A DNA stretch of 64,000 nucleotides from Vicia villosa (Eukaryota > Streptophyta > Magnoliopsida > Fabales > Fabaceae). The position numbers were made by a program, and so were the translations under genes. The stretch lies in contig NC_081180.1 in NCBI RefSeq assembly GCF_029867415.1, positions 142,786,731 through 142,850,730 of the forward strand, read 5' to 3'. Shown in pieces: positions 20,966 through 31,287 of this stretch (position 1 is the stretch's first letter; each line of letters opens with the position of its first letter). Below the pieces are notes generated by a model. The model was not told the DNA's origin, searched no databases, and saw only the letters and a list, made by a program, of their open reading frames with translations.

Positions 20966-22171
20966 TGTTAGAACAAGATTTGTTCTGATCAATTATCTTA
21001 GTTTTGATGATAACAATAATATGAATTTTGCTTAAGATAATATGGTACTCTAATCCAATGCAATTTCCTTTTCAGGAAATATATAAAGAGTATGCATAAT
21101 TCAGCGCTCAGAAGCTTTGTCTCAAAGGGTTCAGCATGCAACATCAGAACATGGTCTGGCAAGACATCAGAAGATGGTCGAAGCAGAATCAGAACATGGG
21201 TCTATGGAAGCATCAGAAGAACATGAGATCAGAAGCACTGAAGTTCTGATGGTATCACGCTCAGAAGCACTTCAAGGTCAGAAGATCAGAAGATGCTTTG
21301 CACCAAGCTGTTTGACTCTGATGATATTCAAACGTTGTATTCACAAACATCAGATCAGAAGGAAGTACATGTGGCAGGCTACGCTGACTGACAAAAGGAA
21401 CGTTAGAAGCTATTAAAGGCAACGTCGGTTGACACAGCGTGAACAAGGCTCGAGGTAGTTGACAAAAGCGTATAACATTAAATGCGATGCTGTACGGAAC
21501 ACGCAAAGCATTAAATGCTCTCAACGGTCATCTTCTCCAACGCCTATATATATGAAGTTCTGATGAGAAGCAAGGTTAACTATTCTGAACAAAAACAACT
21601 CATATTAACTTGCTGAAACTCTGTTCTATTCAAAGCTCAGAATCTTCATCTTCATCAAAGCTCACTACATTGCCGTTGTAATATATTAGTGAGATTAAGC
21701 TTAAACGTTAAGAGAAATATCACAGTTTGTGATTATAGCTTTTAAGAAGCAATTGTAATACTCTTAGAATAGATTACATTAAGTTGTAAGGAACTAGAGT
21801 GATCGTGTGGATCAGAATACTCTAGGAAGTCTTAGAGGTTATCTAAGCAGGTTGTAACTAGAGTGATCGTGTGGATCAGAATACTCTAGAAAGTCTTAGA
21901 GGGTATCTAAGCAGTTGTTCCTGGAGTGATCAGTGTGTGATCAGAAGACTCTGGAAGACTTAGTTGCTGACTAAGTGGAGAACCATTGTAATCCGTGCGA
22001 TTAGTGGATTAAATCCGCAGTTGAGGTAAATCATCTCTGCGGGGGTGGACTGGAGTAGTTTAGTTAACAACGAACCAGGATAAAAATAACTGTGCAATTT
22101 ATTTTTATCGGTCAAGTTTTAAAGCTACACTTATTCAAACCCCCCCTTTCTAAGTGTTTTTCTATCCTTCA
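20966..22171 (+). repeat. 3' LTR of Sirevirus element 1
   Basis: 1206 bp, same ends and length as the 5' LTR, with six substitutions seen. It is followed by the GACTC target duplication and then by the continuation of copy C. Confidence 0.95.
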
Positions 22172-22176
22172 GACTC

Positions 22177-24510
22177 ATTTCCCCTAATCACAACTCATAT
22201 CTTTTCCTTAATAAAAGCTTATCAACTGCCTTTTTTTTACCGCGGCTTTAAGGTTTTGCTCAAATTTATGACGAACCCTAATCCTAATTTATGCTACAAA
22301 TTTGTTCTACTGTAATTAAATTCTTCTATCCACTCCATGGGTTACGTTGCTTTGTGTTGTTTATTGTTGGTGGTTTATTTAAATTTGCTCTATTATAATA
22401 TTTAATTAGGTATAAGGTATGAATAAGAAAATGTAGTGTAATGAACCCTTTGAAAAATGTAGAGTGAATAACCCCTCTTGAAGTAAAAACATTAATAGTA
22501 AGTGTTTGTGCATAATACAAACTAAAATGTGGATTTTGATATCAAATATCGTGCAGCTGCTCTGTTGTCAGAGACGTGGGCACAATTAGTCGAACTTCGT
22601 TATCAAATATTGTGTATTCTCTGTTTGTATTTTTTGTTTTAATTTTCTTTTCAATCGAAGTTGTTCTAGCAATTTCAAATGCATTGAATTTTGAACTCAT
22701 TTCTTGACTTGTTCAAATGTCTTGAGTTTAGGGATATTTGATAATATATCAACTGTGTACCTAGCATGGACTGTTTGTTTCTTAGCTTTATTTTTTAAAA
22801 ATTCTGTCTAATTTGAGGTTAAAAATCACAATCTACTATAATCTTGTTTTGCATGTCTGAATTTGGTAATTGTAATTTGAATCAAGCTTTGTTTGGTAAG
22901 AATTTTAATTATATATTTAGTCATTGAAGTTATCACATGAGTTATGGTACATTGACATTTTTATTTATTGCTATGACTTCATTAGTTTAGAATCCATAAC
23001 GAAACTAGATATAATCATATATCATATATACTTGCTTGTGTAGCCATTTCCAAAACCAGACCATACTTGTGGCCATTAACATTTATTCTTTTCACTCAAG
23101 TTCTGGATATATGAAAGAAGCAATAAAGCCACACCACTTTCCATTTTAAGTTAAGTCTAAGATTGCAACCACACAGATTATATTCATGGCTACCACGTAT
23201 TATGTAATGATGAGTGATCTTGAGTTTATGAATAGTAAATGTATATGGATTAAAACTGGCGTTAATGCAATTTTACTAACAAAAAATAATACTTATTGTT
23301 GGCTAATTTGCTCAAATATTTTGTTGTGTATTTAAGTTTAGTTGTTAGGAATGTAGGGCCCGTTTATTTTGGTTTTTTTTAAAAATGATTTTTATAGTAT
23401 TACCAAATTTTGTGAAAAAAATTTTACAAAGAAATTTTTTATAAAAGCTTCAAATGAAAATTTTGTTTGAATAGTTATTCTTAAAATGTGATTTTAGGTA
23501 TTTCATCTATTTATGGAAAAAAAATTGGATATCAAAATTTCAAAAAATCACTTAATTTTGAAGCTATTTCAAATAGATTTTCATAAAAATCATTTTTGAA
23601 ATACAACTTTTTGAAAAAATTATGATTTTGACTAAATTTTGGTCTTCAATTATGTAAGTTTATGTTATAGGATGTCAAATTAAGTGTTTCATTTTAGAAA
23701 AAACGAATATAAAAAAACTTGTAATATTTTGAAAAACGGTTTTAGAAAATCTATTTTCAAAAATACAAAGAAAAAATCCATTTTTTTAAAGCTGCAACCA
23801 ACTGGCCCGTAATATTGTGTTTGGAGCTACCATAAGCTATGGCTTATGATAAATGTTGTTGTCAAAGTATATCAAGCATTTCCAGGCAAAAACCATTGTT
23901 TGCTTGCTTGATTATTGGTTTTCTTTTGTTTTGAAATAGAATATGATGAGCTGTGTTTTTGTTTCTTGCTGTTTGGAGGCATGTTCTTTGGCACCGATGG
24001 TGTCGTTGATGGAATTAACATTACCCTTGGAAAATGTATTATACCTTATATGTGTTTGTTTGAAACTTGTATCCCCTTTGAAAATATATTGTTTGGATTT
24101 CTTATAATAATATAATTGAAGTGCAATAAGAAATGCTTGACCAAAATATCATCAAAGTATGTCATAATTGAAACATGATTAAAAGAAATTTTTTCCGTAA
24201 AAGTTGAGTCTTAAAAACCAATTTTAAAAAATAACCGATTTTTAAATAAATTAAAAATTATTTTTATTCAATTTTAAAAATAGTCTGGTCTTAAAAAATA
24301 TCAGTTTTTATCCAAAATTATAAATAACGAGTTTAAAACTACTTTTTATAAATAACTAGTTTAAAATTGTATTTTTTTAAAAATCGGTTGTATAACCATA
24401 ACGGAATTAATAATCGGTTTTAATTTAAATGTGGTTATAATTATAAATCCAAATCATTTTAATAATTTAAAAATAGATATGATTTAATTTCTAAAAACTA
24501 TTTTCTTTTC
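22177..24510. repeat. Segmental duplication, copy C (right part)
   Basis: Continues copy C after the Sirevirus and parallels copy A from about 1537 to 3590. The best-conserved patch is 23930-24130. No intact gene is present. It carries its own MITE at 23356-23808 and lacks the CACTA element of copy A. Confidence 0.75.
23356..23808. mobile_element. MITE with GGGCC termini and 3-bp target duplication
   Basis: The left end is GGGCCCGTTTATTTTGG. The right end, reverse-complemented, is GGGCCAGTTGGTTG. The flanking triplet GTA is duplicated (23353-23355 and 23809-23811). Copy A has the uninterrupted sequence near 2390, with AATGTAATATTG in place of the element. A 3-bp duplication and GGGCC ends suggest a PIF/Harbinger (Tourist) relative, although the usual TAA/TTA target is not seen. 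It is 453 bp, AT-rich and non-coding. Confidence 0.8.
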
Positions 24511-25929
24511 ACATGCTATGGAAATTACTCTTTCTTCTTTTAAAAAATCAATCATGAAATCATATGTACTATACAACACCAGTTTTCAGTGATTCAGATT
24601 TCATATAATGCTCTACAACTTGTATATTAGATTATTAAATAGAACTACCATGTAACATTGAAAACTAATAGGTTTCGTAATATGCTTCCTTGCACCTTTA
24701 TATCTTGTGAAATATATTACTCTTCCTGGTCAATGATCCAATGCTGTTGTTTTAACTAATTTATGGTTTTCTTTATTTGGTATTTTGCAATCTTGAGAAT
24801 TTAAAACTAGTGTGACTAATCCTATGGATCGAGAAATTTAATGTCTAAAGAGTTCAGGTTTGTCACATGAAAAGGTAGATACATAAAATTCATCAAAGAA
24901 AGCAGAATGTTAGAGATTCTTATTGAGCATGATGTTGTTATACTTATTATCTATGGAAAAACGTGTGACGATGATATTATGATAGTTATCTGAGATTGAA
25001 ATCTGGGTTTCAAAGGAGATAAAGGAGCATGTTGGTTAAGTATTTTGAGGAGAATAATTAGTGGGAATTTGGTCGGTTCCCTTCTATTTTTTATGCATGT
25101 TGTCATGAAACTTGATTATAGTCAAGGTTTTAAAAAAACGGTCCTGACTGCAAAAACAGTCGCGGCAAAATGGTATCAATAAGTGCCGATACTGATACCG
25201 TTATTCACTATTTTTATATTCAAAAACAAATTGTATTTAATTCACATCTGACTGTATTATGTATTGCAACACACTGAAATCGCAAAAGCTTACGTGACCG
25301 CAGTCGTTTTTTAATTTATAAGCATCTTTTTATGCATGCTGACATTTAATGTGTTGCTTTTGCCCCTAGATGGATTAGCTTTTGGCTTATGAAAACTTTA
25401 AAGTGTAATAAATATTTGGTTTTTGAGTTACAAGAGCATCCTTATCATGTAAGCTAGTGTTTGGATTTGCAGTACATTTTCTGAAATCGCAGCAGAAATC
25501 CATGTTGACGTAAAAGCTACATATTGTAGCAATATAGCTTGTTTTTGTGGGGGATGGCAATGATACGTATCAAGGCGATGGCGACCCTCACAGTGCCGCC
25601 TTGGAGAGGTGAATATGCTCACCATCACTGTACCCACTTCTTCAATTGGTATGGGATCCAAGAGAGCAAAAATTGTTGTCTTTCTGAGTCACAACATCCT
25701 CATCATCTAGGAGAAGTAGACACTGTCTTTTAGTGCAACAGTGTCTCGCATGGTATTTGTCATCTCAGATAAATCATAGGCCCTTATTGTGTTGTTCTTA
25801 CATATCTAGTGTCATAGCGTGTCAGATTAGAATGGGGTTGTTTTTTGCACGAGTTCCCAGTGGTAGTCGATATGATGGTGACACTCGATAAAATCATAAG
25901 CAGTGCGAGTTACGTTGATATTGGCTTAA
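24511..25929. other. Gene-free stretch
   Basis: I see no supported gene. The patch 25125-25315 (GTTTTAAAAAAACGGTC ... GACCGCAGTCGTTTTTT) has loosely inverted ends like a decayed MITE, but no target duplication could be fixed. Short frames at 25428-25733 on both strands are unrecognised. Confidence 0.4.
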
Positions 25930-26530
25930 AATAGTTTCACAAGTCCAATGGCATGGCTCAGAGAGTGTGGTTTCAAGACATTAAACTCTCTCGGAATCTC
26001 CGGTTTGAGGCCTGAAATAAAACAACTGAGTAAAATTTCTGGTGGCATTCCGTCATTGATCCTAGTAAGTTGAAAGAGGCTTTCTTGGTGATTGTCAAAC
26101 AGTGAGGGTCTAACAACTCCAAGGCTCTATCAAATGCCTACTGTGGTTAAAATTCATAATTTCCATCCATTAATACCATCTCAATGCTTTCCTTCATGAA
26201 AAGGAACTAGATAAGTTGAACCGGCAAAATACGGGTCAAGTTGAAATATTGATCTGCTTGGAAATCCAATCTAACTGATTAGAACCATCAAAAGGAAGGA
26301 GGTGAATTTTGGGTGGTTTGAAAGGGTGAGAGTGATGAGGTGGGTTGTTGAGAGTTTGGTGGTTGGTCGGAGATGAAGGGCGGGAGTGTATCGTGTTGGC
26401 GTGAAATGGTTTCCAAATGCAACTACATCTCAGGCATCTGGTTGGATAACTTGTCGAGTTGATCATCAAGTCGTTCGTTTCTAGGAGCCAATGATGCAAT
26501 GTTAAAAATATTCCACATGGATTTGGCAAT
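25930..26530 (-). pseudogene. Decayed Ty3/gypsy gag fragment
   Basis: On the minus strand, 26530-26236 encodes a Pro/His-rich stretch ending KIHLLPFDGSNQLDWISKQI, which is typical of the N-terminus of plant Ty3/gypsy gag. Continuing to about 25940 after frameshifts are LFDNHQESLFQLTR and LLSCFISGLKPEIPREF, the conserved centre of the retrotransposon gag domain. Stops and frameshifts break it. No LTR or pol is recognisable nearby. The large Mutator-like element begins about 350 bp upstream of it. Confidence 0.75.
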
Positions 26531-26865
26531 CAACACACAAGCAACCAATCTAATTTGAGTCGGTCCCGAATTTAAAGAAGAAGGATAAGGCAATAAAATG
26601 GATAAAAAAGTTCAATCTTCTGATGATCTTATTCAATGATGTAGGTGGAATGTATGAATACAAGAATGGTAACTAACTTTGCCAAGGTAGCAAAGGATCC
26701 ACTAACAAAGTAGGAAATAACAAAATGTCAACTAATTTGTGTAACTAACTATCCCATCACAAGGGAATAGAAACCTCTCGTGATGGAATCACGAGTAATG
26801 TGCTACTTCCTTTGCTTGGACTGCACAGTAACATAGTCTTTTAGTTGTATTGGGCTCTTTGTCGC
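26531..26865. other. Gene-free stretch left of the large Mutator-like element
   Basis: I see no gene. About 75 bp from roughly 26785 to 26860 recur inside the element at 30314-30388. This may be the old 5' leader of the gag fragment on the minus strand. Confidence 0.5.
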
Positions 26866-27046
26866 CTGTTTCTCCAGAAAATAACTTGCCACCCCTTTTT
26901 TATACTTGTCACCCCCCATTTTATATTATTCTCAAAATGCCACTGACACTTCAACTACCTAACTAAGAATAAAACATACCACCAAACACCCTAAATTACC
27001 CTTAATAAAAAAATTAATTACCCTTACAAAAGTCCTTTATTGTAAT

Positions 27047-27792
27047 TTGCTAAATCAAAGTTTTATTCCCACCAATCACATTTCTCCGTTCCTCCAAATG
27101 GCACTCTCTTTTCATATACTTTTACATTGTTTCTTAATATACCTATTAACCATTGGGTTTTTCCATGCAACCTTTCAAAATCCAAAAACCTTTTCCATTT
27201 CCCACACTTCTTGCCCTCTTTCCTTGTCGTTCCCTCTCTCTTTCTTCTCTCACCCGTTGTCTCTCTTCTTCCTTCAAACCCTATATCAGCCATCCCCTTT
27301 CTCCCTCATCTCTGCTTCCTCCTCTATGATTCAAACACTAAATGTGCCGACATCGGAATTCCTCTTCCCAACGTTACGAGAAAGATATGTTATGTAAGAA
27401 ACGCGTCGAAGGAAGAGAGTTCTGATGAAAAACCATCTGGAAATGAACTCAAGGCGTGGAATGTCGAATTTGTTAAGGTTAGGGTTTCGTAGATTCATCT
27501 GGTTCTTGTGATTTCGATTTCATGGCTTTTTTTTATTTCTACTGAGATATTTTTGATTTCCGCTTATTATTGTTGTTAATTTCCGCTCTTTACTGATTGT
27601 TACAGATCCATGCTTTTGCTACAGATAATGTTATTTCAAAAAATGGTGAGTTTCTTAATTTCTTTGCAGGTTGATGTGTTTGGGATTTTGGGTTATGAAT
27701 TAATGAACCTAACTTTGTGTTTGTCAACTGCAGTTTGTGTTTGTACAAGATGATACAATAACTAAGAAAATAGATCTTGTGAGGGCTAATGT
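27047..27792 (+). other. Gene-like segment inside the large Mutator-like element
   Basis: A pyrimidine-rich leader precedes a frame that ends with CYVRNASKEESSDEKPSGNE around 27389-27450. GT- and AG-like splice signals follow (GTGAG at 27644, TTGCAG near 27668 and CTGCAG near 27733). Codon-like composition and putative splice sites suggest captured genomic sequence, but I do not recognise the protein. It is interrupted at 27801 by the nested element and may continue after 30284. Confidence 0.35.
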
Positions 27793-27801
27793 TTTATATT
27801 C

Positions 27802-28275
27802 GGGTTAAATATACAAATCCCCCCTGTAATGTTAGCGAAATTTGATTTTAGCCCCTGGTAAAGTTTTTTTTTGTAAAACAAACCTCGTAATATTCAGATT
27901 CCCTCGTTATAGCCCCTGAATATACTATTTCAACTTAGATTCCAATTTTGAGTGACTTGGCAGTCCAGTTGGATTTTTATTTTATTTTTGATTTAATTTT
28001 TAACAGCCACGTGGAATTTATTTATTTTTTAAATTCTTATATTAATTTTTTTATACTTTTTTTGTATTTATTCTATTTTACGTTTTTTAAAATTATTTTT
28101 ATTAATATTTTTTAGGAATGATTTTTTTAATTATTAAAATATTAAGTTTTGGGACTAATCCCATTTTTGTTTAAAGTCCAGCCCACTTAGTGTTTCAATG
28201 TGTTCAATTTGTTACATAAAATGGCAATTTGCTTTATAAACACTAAATGTGTGATTCTCATAAACGATGTGGGAC
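27802..28275 (+). repeat. Left terminal inverted repeat of the nested Mutator-like element
   Basis: Pairs with 29802-30274 in inverted orientation. Landmarks shared in order are GGGTTAAATATA, AGCCCCTG, a CCACGTGG-like block (about 28010), a long A/T-rich run and CGATGTGGGAC. Confidence 0.8.
28233..28275 (-). promoter_or_regulatory. USE plus TATA pair pointing out of the left inverted repeat
   Basis: On the minus strand, GTCCCACATCG (28275-28265) is followed after 24 bp by TTTATAAA (28240-28233). This is the motif pair and spacing of polymerase III plant snRNA promoters. No snRNA follows it. Transcription is not shown. Confidence 0.5.
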
Positions 28276-28424
28276 TTCCTTCTATCCAATTTCTTCACCA
28301 CCAACTCTGCTAAAATTATCAGCATGCATGCATGAATACATACTACCTGCCTTGCCTTGCCTGGCTTTCAAACACCCGCTGCCATTTTGTCATTGCTTTA
28401 TGTAAACATTGCATGACATAACAA

Positions 28425-29225
28425 GTGGAACAACCATCATGGAGCTACTACACGAGAAGTGTAAGAAGAACAATGGAAGAAGATCAAATGGAGAGAATAA
28501 TGAGATTAGCTACACAAAGTGCTGTTGTGATATTCAGCATTACTAACCTTACTTTTCTGAAAAACTTATTTGACTATTCAACTAACTGCTATGCTATCAT
28601 GATGATGTTGTCCTTGTGTTTTCAGGATCCAAAGAAAAGATTCTTCCTATGGACCATCCTTGTTCTACTCTCTTTGATTTGCGCAGCTTATTTCTTTGGT
28701 AATGCATTATCTCAAAACGAATACAAACAAGTATGTTCTACTAGTTCTATTCTATTTCTCTTCCCCTCAACTAAACTCTTGTGTATGTATATAACATTCT
28801 AAACTATTTTCCCAGAGGTTGGCAAGATGGGGACTAATTTATTCAACACCTATTACAAAATCAAATGCATGCAAGGTTTCTTATTTTCTTTCTCAAATTT
28901 AACCATTTGTTTTATATCATTTTCAATTTCTAATTGCTTCCATTTACTAGACACAATGCCATCATCCTTCTGGAACTCACTCATTGCCTCAAGGAATTCT
29001 TGCTACAACATCTGACTTGGAAACAAGGCCCTTATGGGCCTCTGCTGCTCCAAACAATGTATGCTTAATTCTAATCATTCTTTTATTTTTTTCCGGCAAT
29101 CCAATCTATATTATTTGATTCTCCGATTGTTTTGTTTCAGAAAAATTCAAATCGACCATTGAATTTGTTGGCTATTCCGGTAGGAATTAAGCAGAAACAA
29201 GTTGTCCATAAAATCGTCAAAAAGG
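28425..29225 (+). pseudogene. Captured 5' gene fragment of a DUF707 family protein
   Basis: The exon-like pieces with intron-like gaps are as follows. 28425-28545 encodes a Gln/Arg-rich start. 28620-28730 encodes DPKKRFFLWTILVLLSLICA, a membrane segment, ending LSQNEYKQ. About 28817-28875 encodes LARWGLIYSTPITKSNAC. About 28948-29059 encodes PSGTHSLPQGILATTSDLET and then RPLWA. 29140-29225 encodes NLLAIPVGIKQKQVVHKIVK. The order and motifs match the N-terminal part of plant DUF707 proteins (predicted Golgi/membrane proteins of unknown reaction). The remainder of the family domain is missing. There is no ATG at the homologous start, where an upstream stop (TAA at 28419) precedes GTG. It lies entirely inside a Mutator-like element. 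Confidence 0.78.
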
Positions 29226-29522
29226 TGGTGACTCTTGCTTCATTAATAAGCTGACAATCGGAAGAAGTGGATCCGAAAAGGTGTTGAATCGGTTGCGAAA
29301 ATGCGGTGGGTACGATGGAGATGCCGGTTGCTGGCGGTGAGCGATTGGCTGTGATGAGTTGGTGTTGTTGTGAAGCGGATCTGATTTACGTGAAGCAGGG
29401 GGGTGGCGCTCGTGGCTTCTCTTTGATGGTGATGCAGGATCTATAGGCAACGACAACGCTTCAATAACGACAACCACAACCTGCAACCAGAATTGAAACA
29501 ACCACAAAATAGAAGCAAACAA
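29217..29522 (-). other. Second, unrecognised segment inside the Pack-MULE
   Basis: A 101-codon minus-strand frame with a hydrophobic start and a Ser/Pro-rich body. It is GC-richer than its surroundings and joins the DUF707 fragment abruptly near 29225. It may be a second captured fragment or untranslated sequence of the same source. I recognise no family. Confidence 0.3.
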
Positions 29523-29801
29523 AGTAACCCAGTTCCAATTTTTACATTAATGTCCCAAGAATGTTAGAAAATTCAAGTGCAATGTATACAGTGGATAGGA
29601 GTATTACGCATGTGGTTCCGGTTAGAAGCAACAAAGGTTAAAGGTGAAGAAATTGTGTGAGCTTCAACAGAGATTTAACCATCACTAATGCACTAGTGGG
29701 TTTGACAGTGATAGAGGTGTTGTTGTTGTGTAGTGAAGAAGTTGAAGCAGACAACTACCTATTTTGTTGCTTCAGTAATAGCAACAACTATTATACTTTT
29801 A

Positions 29802-29844
29802 GTCCCACATCGTTTGATAAAAGAACAAAACTAATGTTTATATA
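29802..29844 (+). promoter_or_regulatory. USE plus TATA pair pointing out of the right inverted repeat
   Basis: GTCCCACATCG (29802-29812) is followed after 24 bp by TTTATATA (29837-29844), mirroring the left terminus. No recognisable snRNA starts about 25-30 bp downstream. Confidence 0.5.
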
Positions 29845-30274
29845 CCAATCAACCATATCCACTTATGAATTAAAAGAAATGTGAGGGGGACAGCAAGGCA
29901 GTCTATTAAATTCAAATGGGCTTTGAACCAAATGAGTATTTTGATTATTTAAAAAAAATAATTTCGAAAAAATATTAATAAAAATAATTTAAGAAAATGA
30001 AAAAAAGTTAATAACTTAAAAAAATAATAAATTCCACGTGGTATTACAAATTAAATATAAAATAAATTAAAATTCCACATGGTATTTCAAATTAAATATA
30101 AAATAAATTAAAATTCCAGCTGGACTGCCATGTCAATAAAAAATGGAATCTAGACTGCACGGGGGCTATATCCACGGAATCTAGAAATTATGAGGGTGGT
30201 TTTAAAAAAAAATCTTTTACAGGGGCTTAAACCTAATCTCGCTAATATTACAGGGGGGTTTGTATATTTAACCC
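29802..30274 (-). repeat. Right terminal inverted repeat of the nested Mutator-like element
   Basis: Inverted partner of 27802-28275. It contains two tandem copies of a 53-bp unit with ATTCCA(C)GTGG near 30033-30110. Confidence 0.8.
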
Positions 30275-30285
30275 TTTATATTCAC

Positions 30286-30445
30286 GGTGCTAGATCTGAA
30301 ATGTGCTACTTCCTTGTGATGGAATCACGAGTAATGTGCTACTTCCTTGGCTTGGACTGCACAGTAACATAGTCTTTTAGTTGTATAGGGGCTAATTTTA
30401 TGATTGAAATTTAAGGGATTGTATATGTATGGTGCTAGATCTGAT
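30286..30445. repeat. Filler insertion copied from outside the Mutator-like element
   Basis: About 75 bp at 30314-30388 match 26785-26860, which lies just left of the large element (shared GGAATCACGAGTAATGTGCT and CACAGTAACATAGTCTTTTA). The block is bracketed by two copies of GGTGCTAGATCTGA (30286-30299 and 30431-30444). This fits templated filler at a repaired break. Confidence 0.7.
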
Positions 30446-31282
30446 AAATTGCTTTGTTTTTGGGTTTAGGGATTGAGTTGTTTGTTTATGTTTTTTTATT
30501 ATTTGTTTATATTATAACAAAATGTTCATTATTTAAACTCGTGAGTTGTACTCTTTCTGCATTATATAAACTCATGAGTTGTTCTTATGTCAAAATTTTC
30601 AGTGATGTGAGTGAAATTCCTGAAGAAAATTATCCACTTTTGATGGGCTTTGAACTTCTAATCATGGTGACTTAGCTAACTCTTCTATCTGCCGAAGAGT
30701 AGAACATGACTTGGAAATTCTTGGTGAATATGCTCAGATTACATGTAGGTCTGAACATGTTTGGATTTGAATTGCATTAATGGACTGTGATGTTGCAGGG
30801 CATGTTTGACATAACAGGTTTTGCATTATGATGCTGGTGATGCTTTATGGTGTTACAGTTGCAAGACGCTATGAAGGGTGTTGATGCCTGCATGAGAGAC
30901 GCTATGAAGGGTGTGAATGCCTGCATGAGAGACGCTATGAACAATTTTGATAGTGATTCAAACAAAATCAATCCCCTGGTATTAATATTTCTTATTACAT
31001 GTGTACCTTTCTGTTCTTTATGAATGAATTCATTGATGACGGTGACCAAACGGTTCAACTTTTTAGATTTACTTTTGTACTATGACATCATTATTTGTTA
31101 TGCACATTACAAAAATGTTTTTGAATCTCATATATTGCTTGGATAGAAGTTAGTTGCTTGAGAGGTAAACCAATTTTGCCATCTTAACTAAGTATATGCA
31201 AATAGTACACCAATTGTTAGAAGTGGTTCTGAGCAGTAATTACTGGTAGGTTCCTGTTGATCTCGTCATTGATCATTAAGTT
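30446..31282 (+). other. Gene-like segment inside the large Mutator-like element, continued
   Basis: Contains short frames such as SDVSEIPEENYPLL (about 30603) and, after apparent frame change, a stretch around 30665-30745. I recognise no family and cannot define exons. A 33-bp tandem repeat at 30864-30929 lies within it. Confidence 0.3.
30864..30936. repeat. 33-bp tandem repeat, two copies plus a partial third
   Basis: Units start at 30864, 30897 and 30930 with AGACGCTATGAA. The 33-bp period keeps a reading frame (AMKGVDACMRD/AMKGVNACMRD), but the surrounding frame is short. Confidence 0.85.
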
Positions 31283-31287
31283 CAAGT

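Larger units (their letters stand above)
13030..22171 (+). mobile_element. Sirevirus element 1 (Ty1/copia, non-autonomous, with envelope-like ORF)
   Basis: Complete 9142-bp insertion with 5-bp target duplication GACTC (13025-13029 and 22172-22176) and LTRs of the TG...CA type. Order: 5' LTR, tRNA-Met-type primer site, gag, collapsed pol remnant, envelope-like ORF, repeat-rich 3' untranslated region, triplet polypurine tracts, final polypurine tract, 3' LTR. An envelope-like ORF downstream of pol together with repeated polypurine tracts is typical of the Sirevirus (SIRE1-like) lineage. Reverse transcriptase and RNase H are absent, so mobility would depend on enzymes supplied in trans. Confidence 0.95.
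27802..30274. mobile_element. Nested Pack-MULE-type Mutator-like element with ~470-bp inverted termini
   Basis: Left end GGGTTAAATATACAAATCCC. Right end, reverse-complemented, GGGTTAAATATACAAACCCC. The perfect 9-bp target duplication TTTATATTC lies at 27793-27801 and 30275-30283. The inverted repeats extend about 470 bp on each side, to the CGATGTGGGACT motifs at 28265 and 29812. The 1.5-kb interior holds a fragment of a host gene of the DUF707 family and a second unrecognised segment. No transposase is present, which is the definition of a Pack-MULE. Confidence 0.9.

Noticed and set aside
25428..25733. Overlapping frames on both strands suggesting a gene fragment
   Set aside because: Neither frame resembles a known family, and each is short and lacks neighbours in phase.
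29802..29880. Possible U6 or U3 snRNA gene after the USE/TATA pair
   Set aside because: The sequence 25-30 bp after the TATA box shows neither a U6-like nor a U3-like start.
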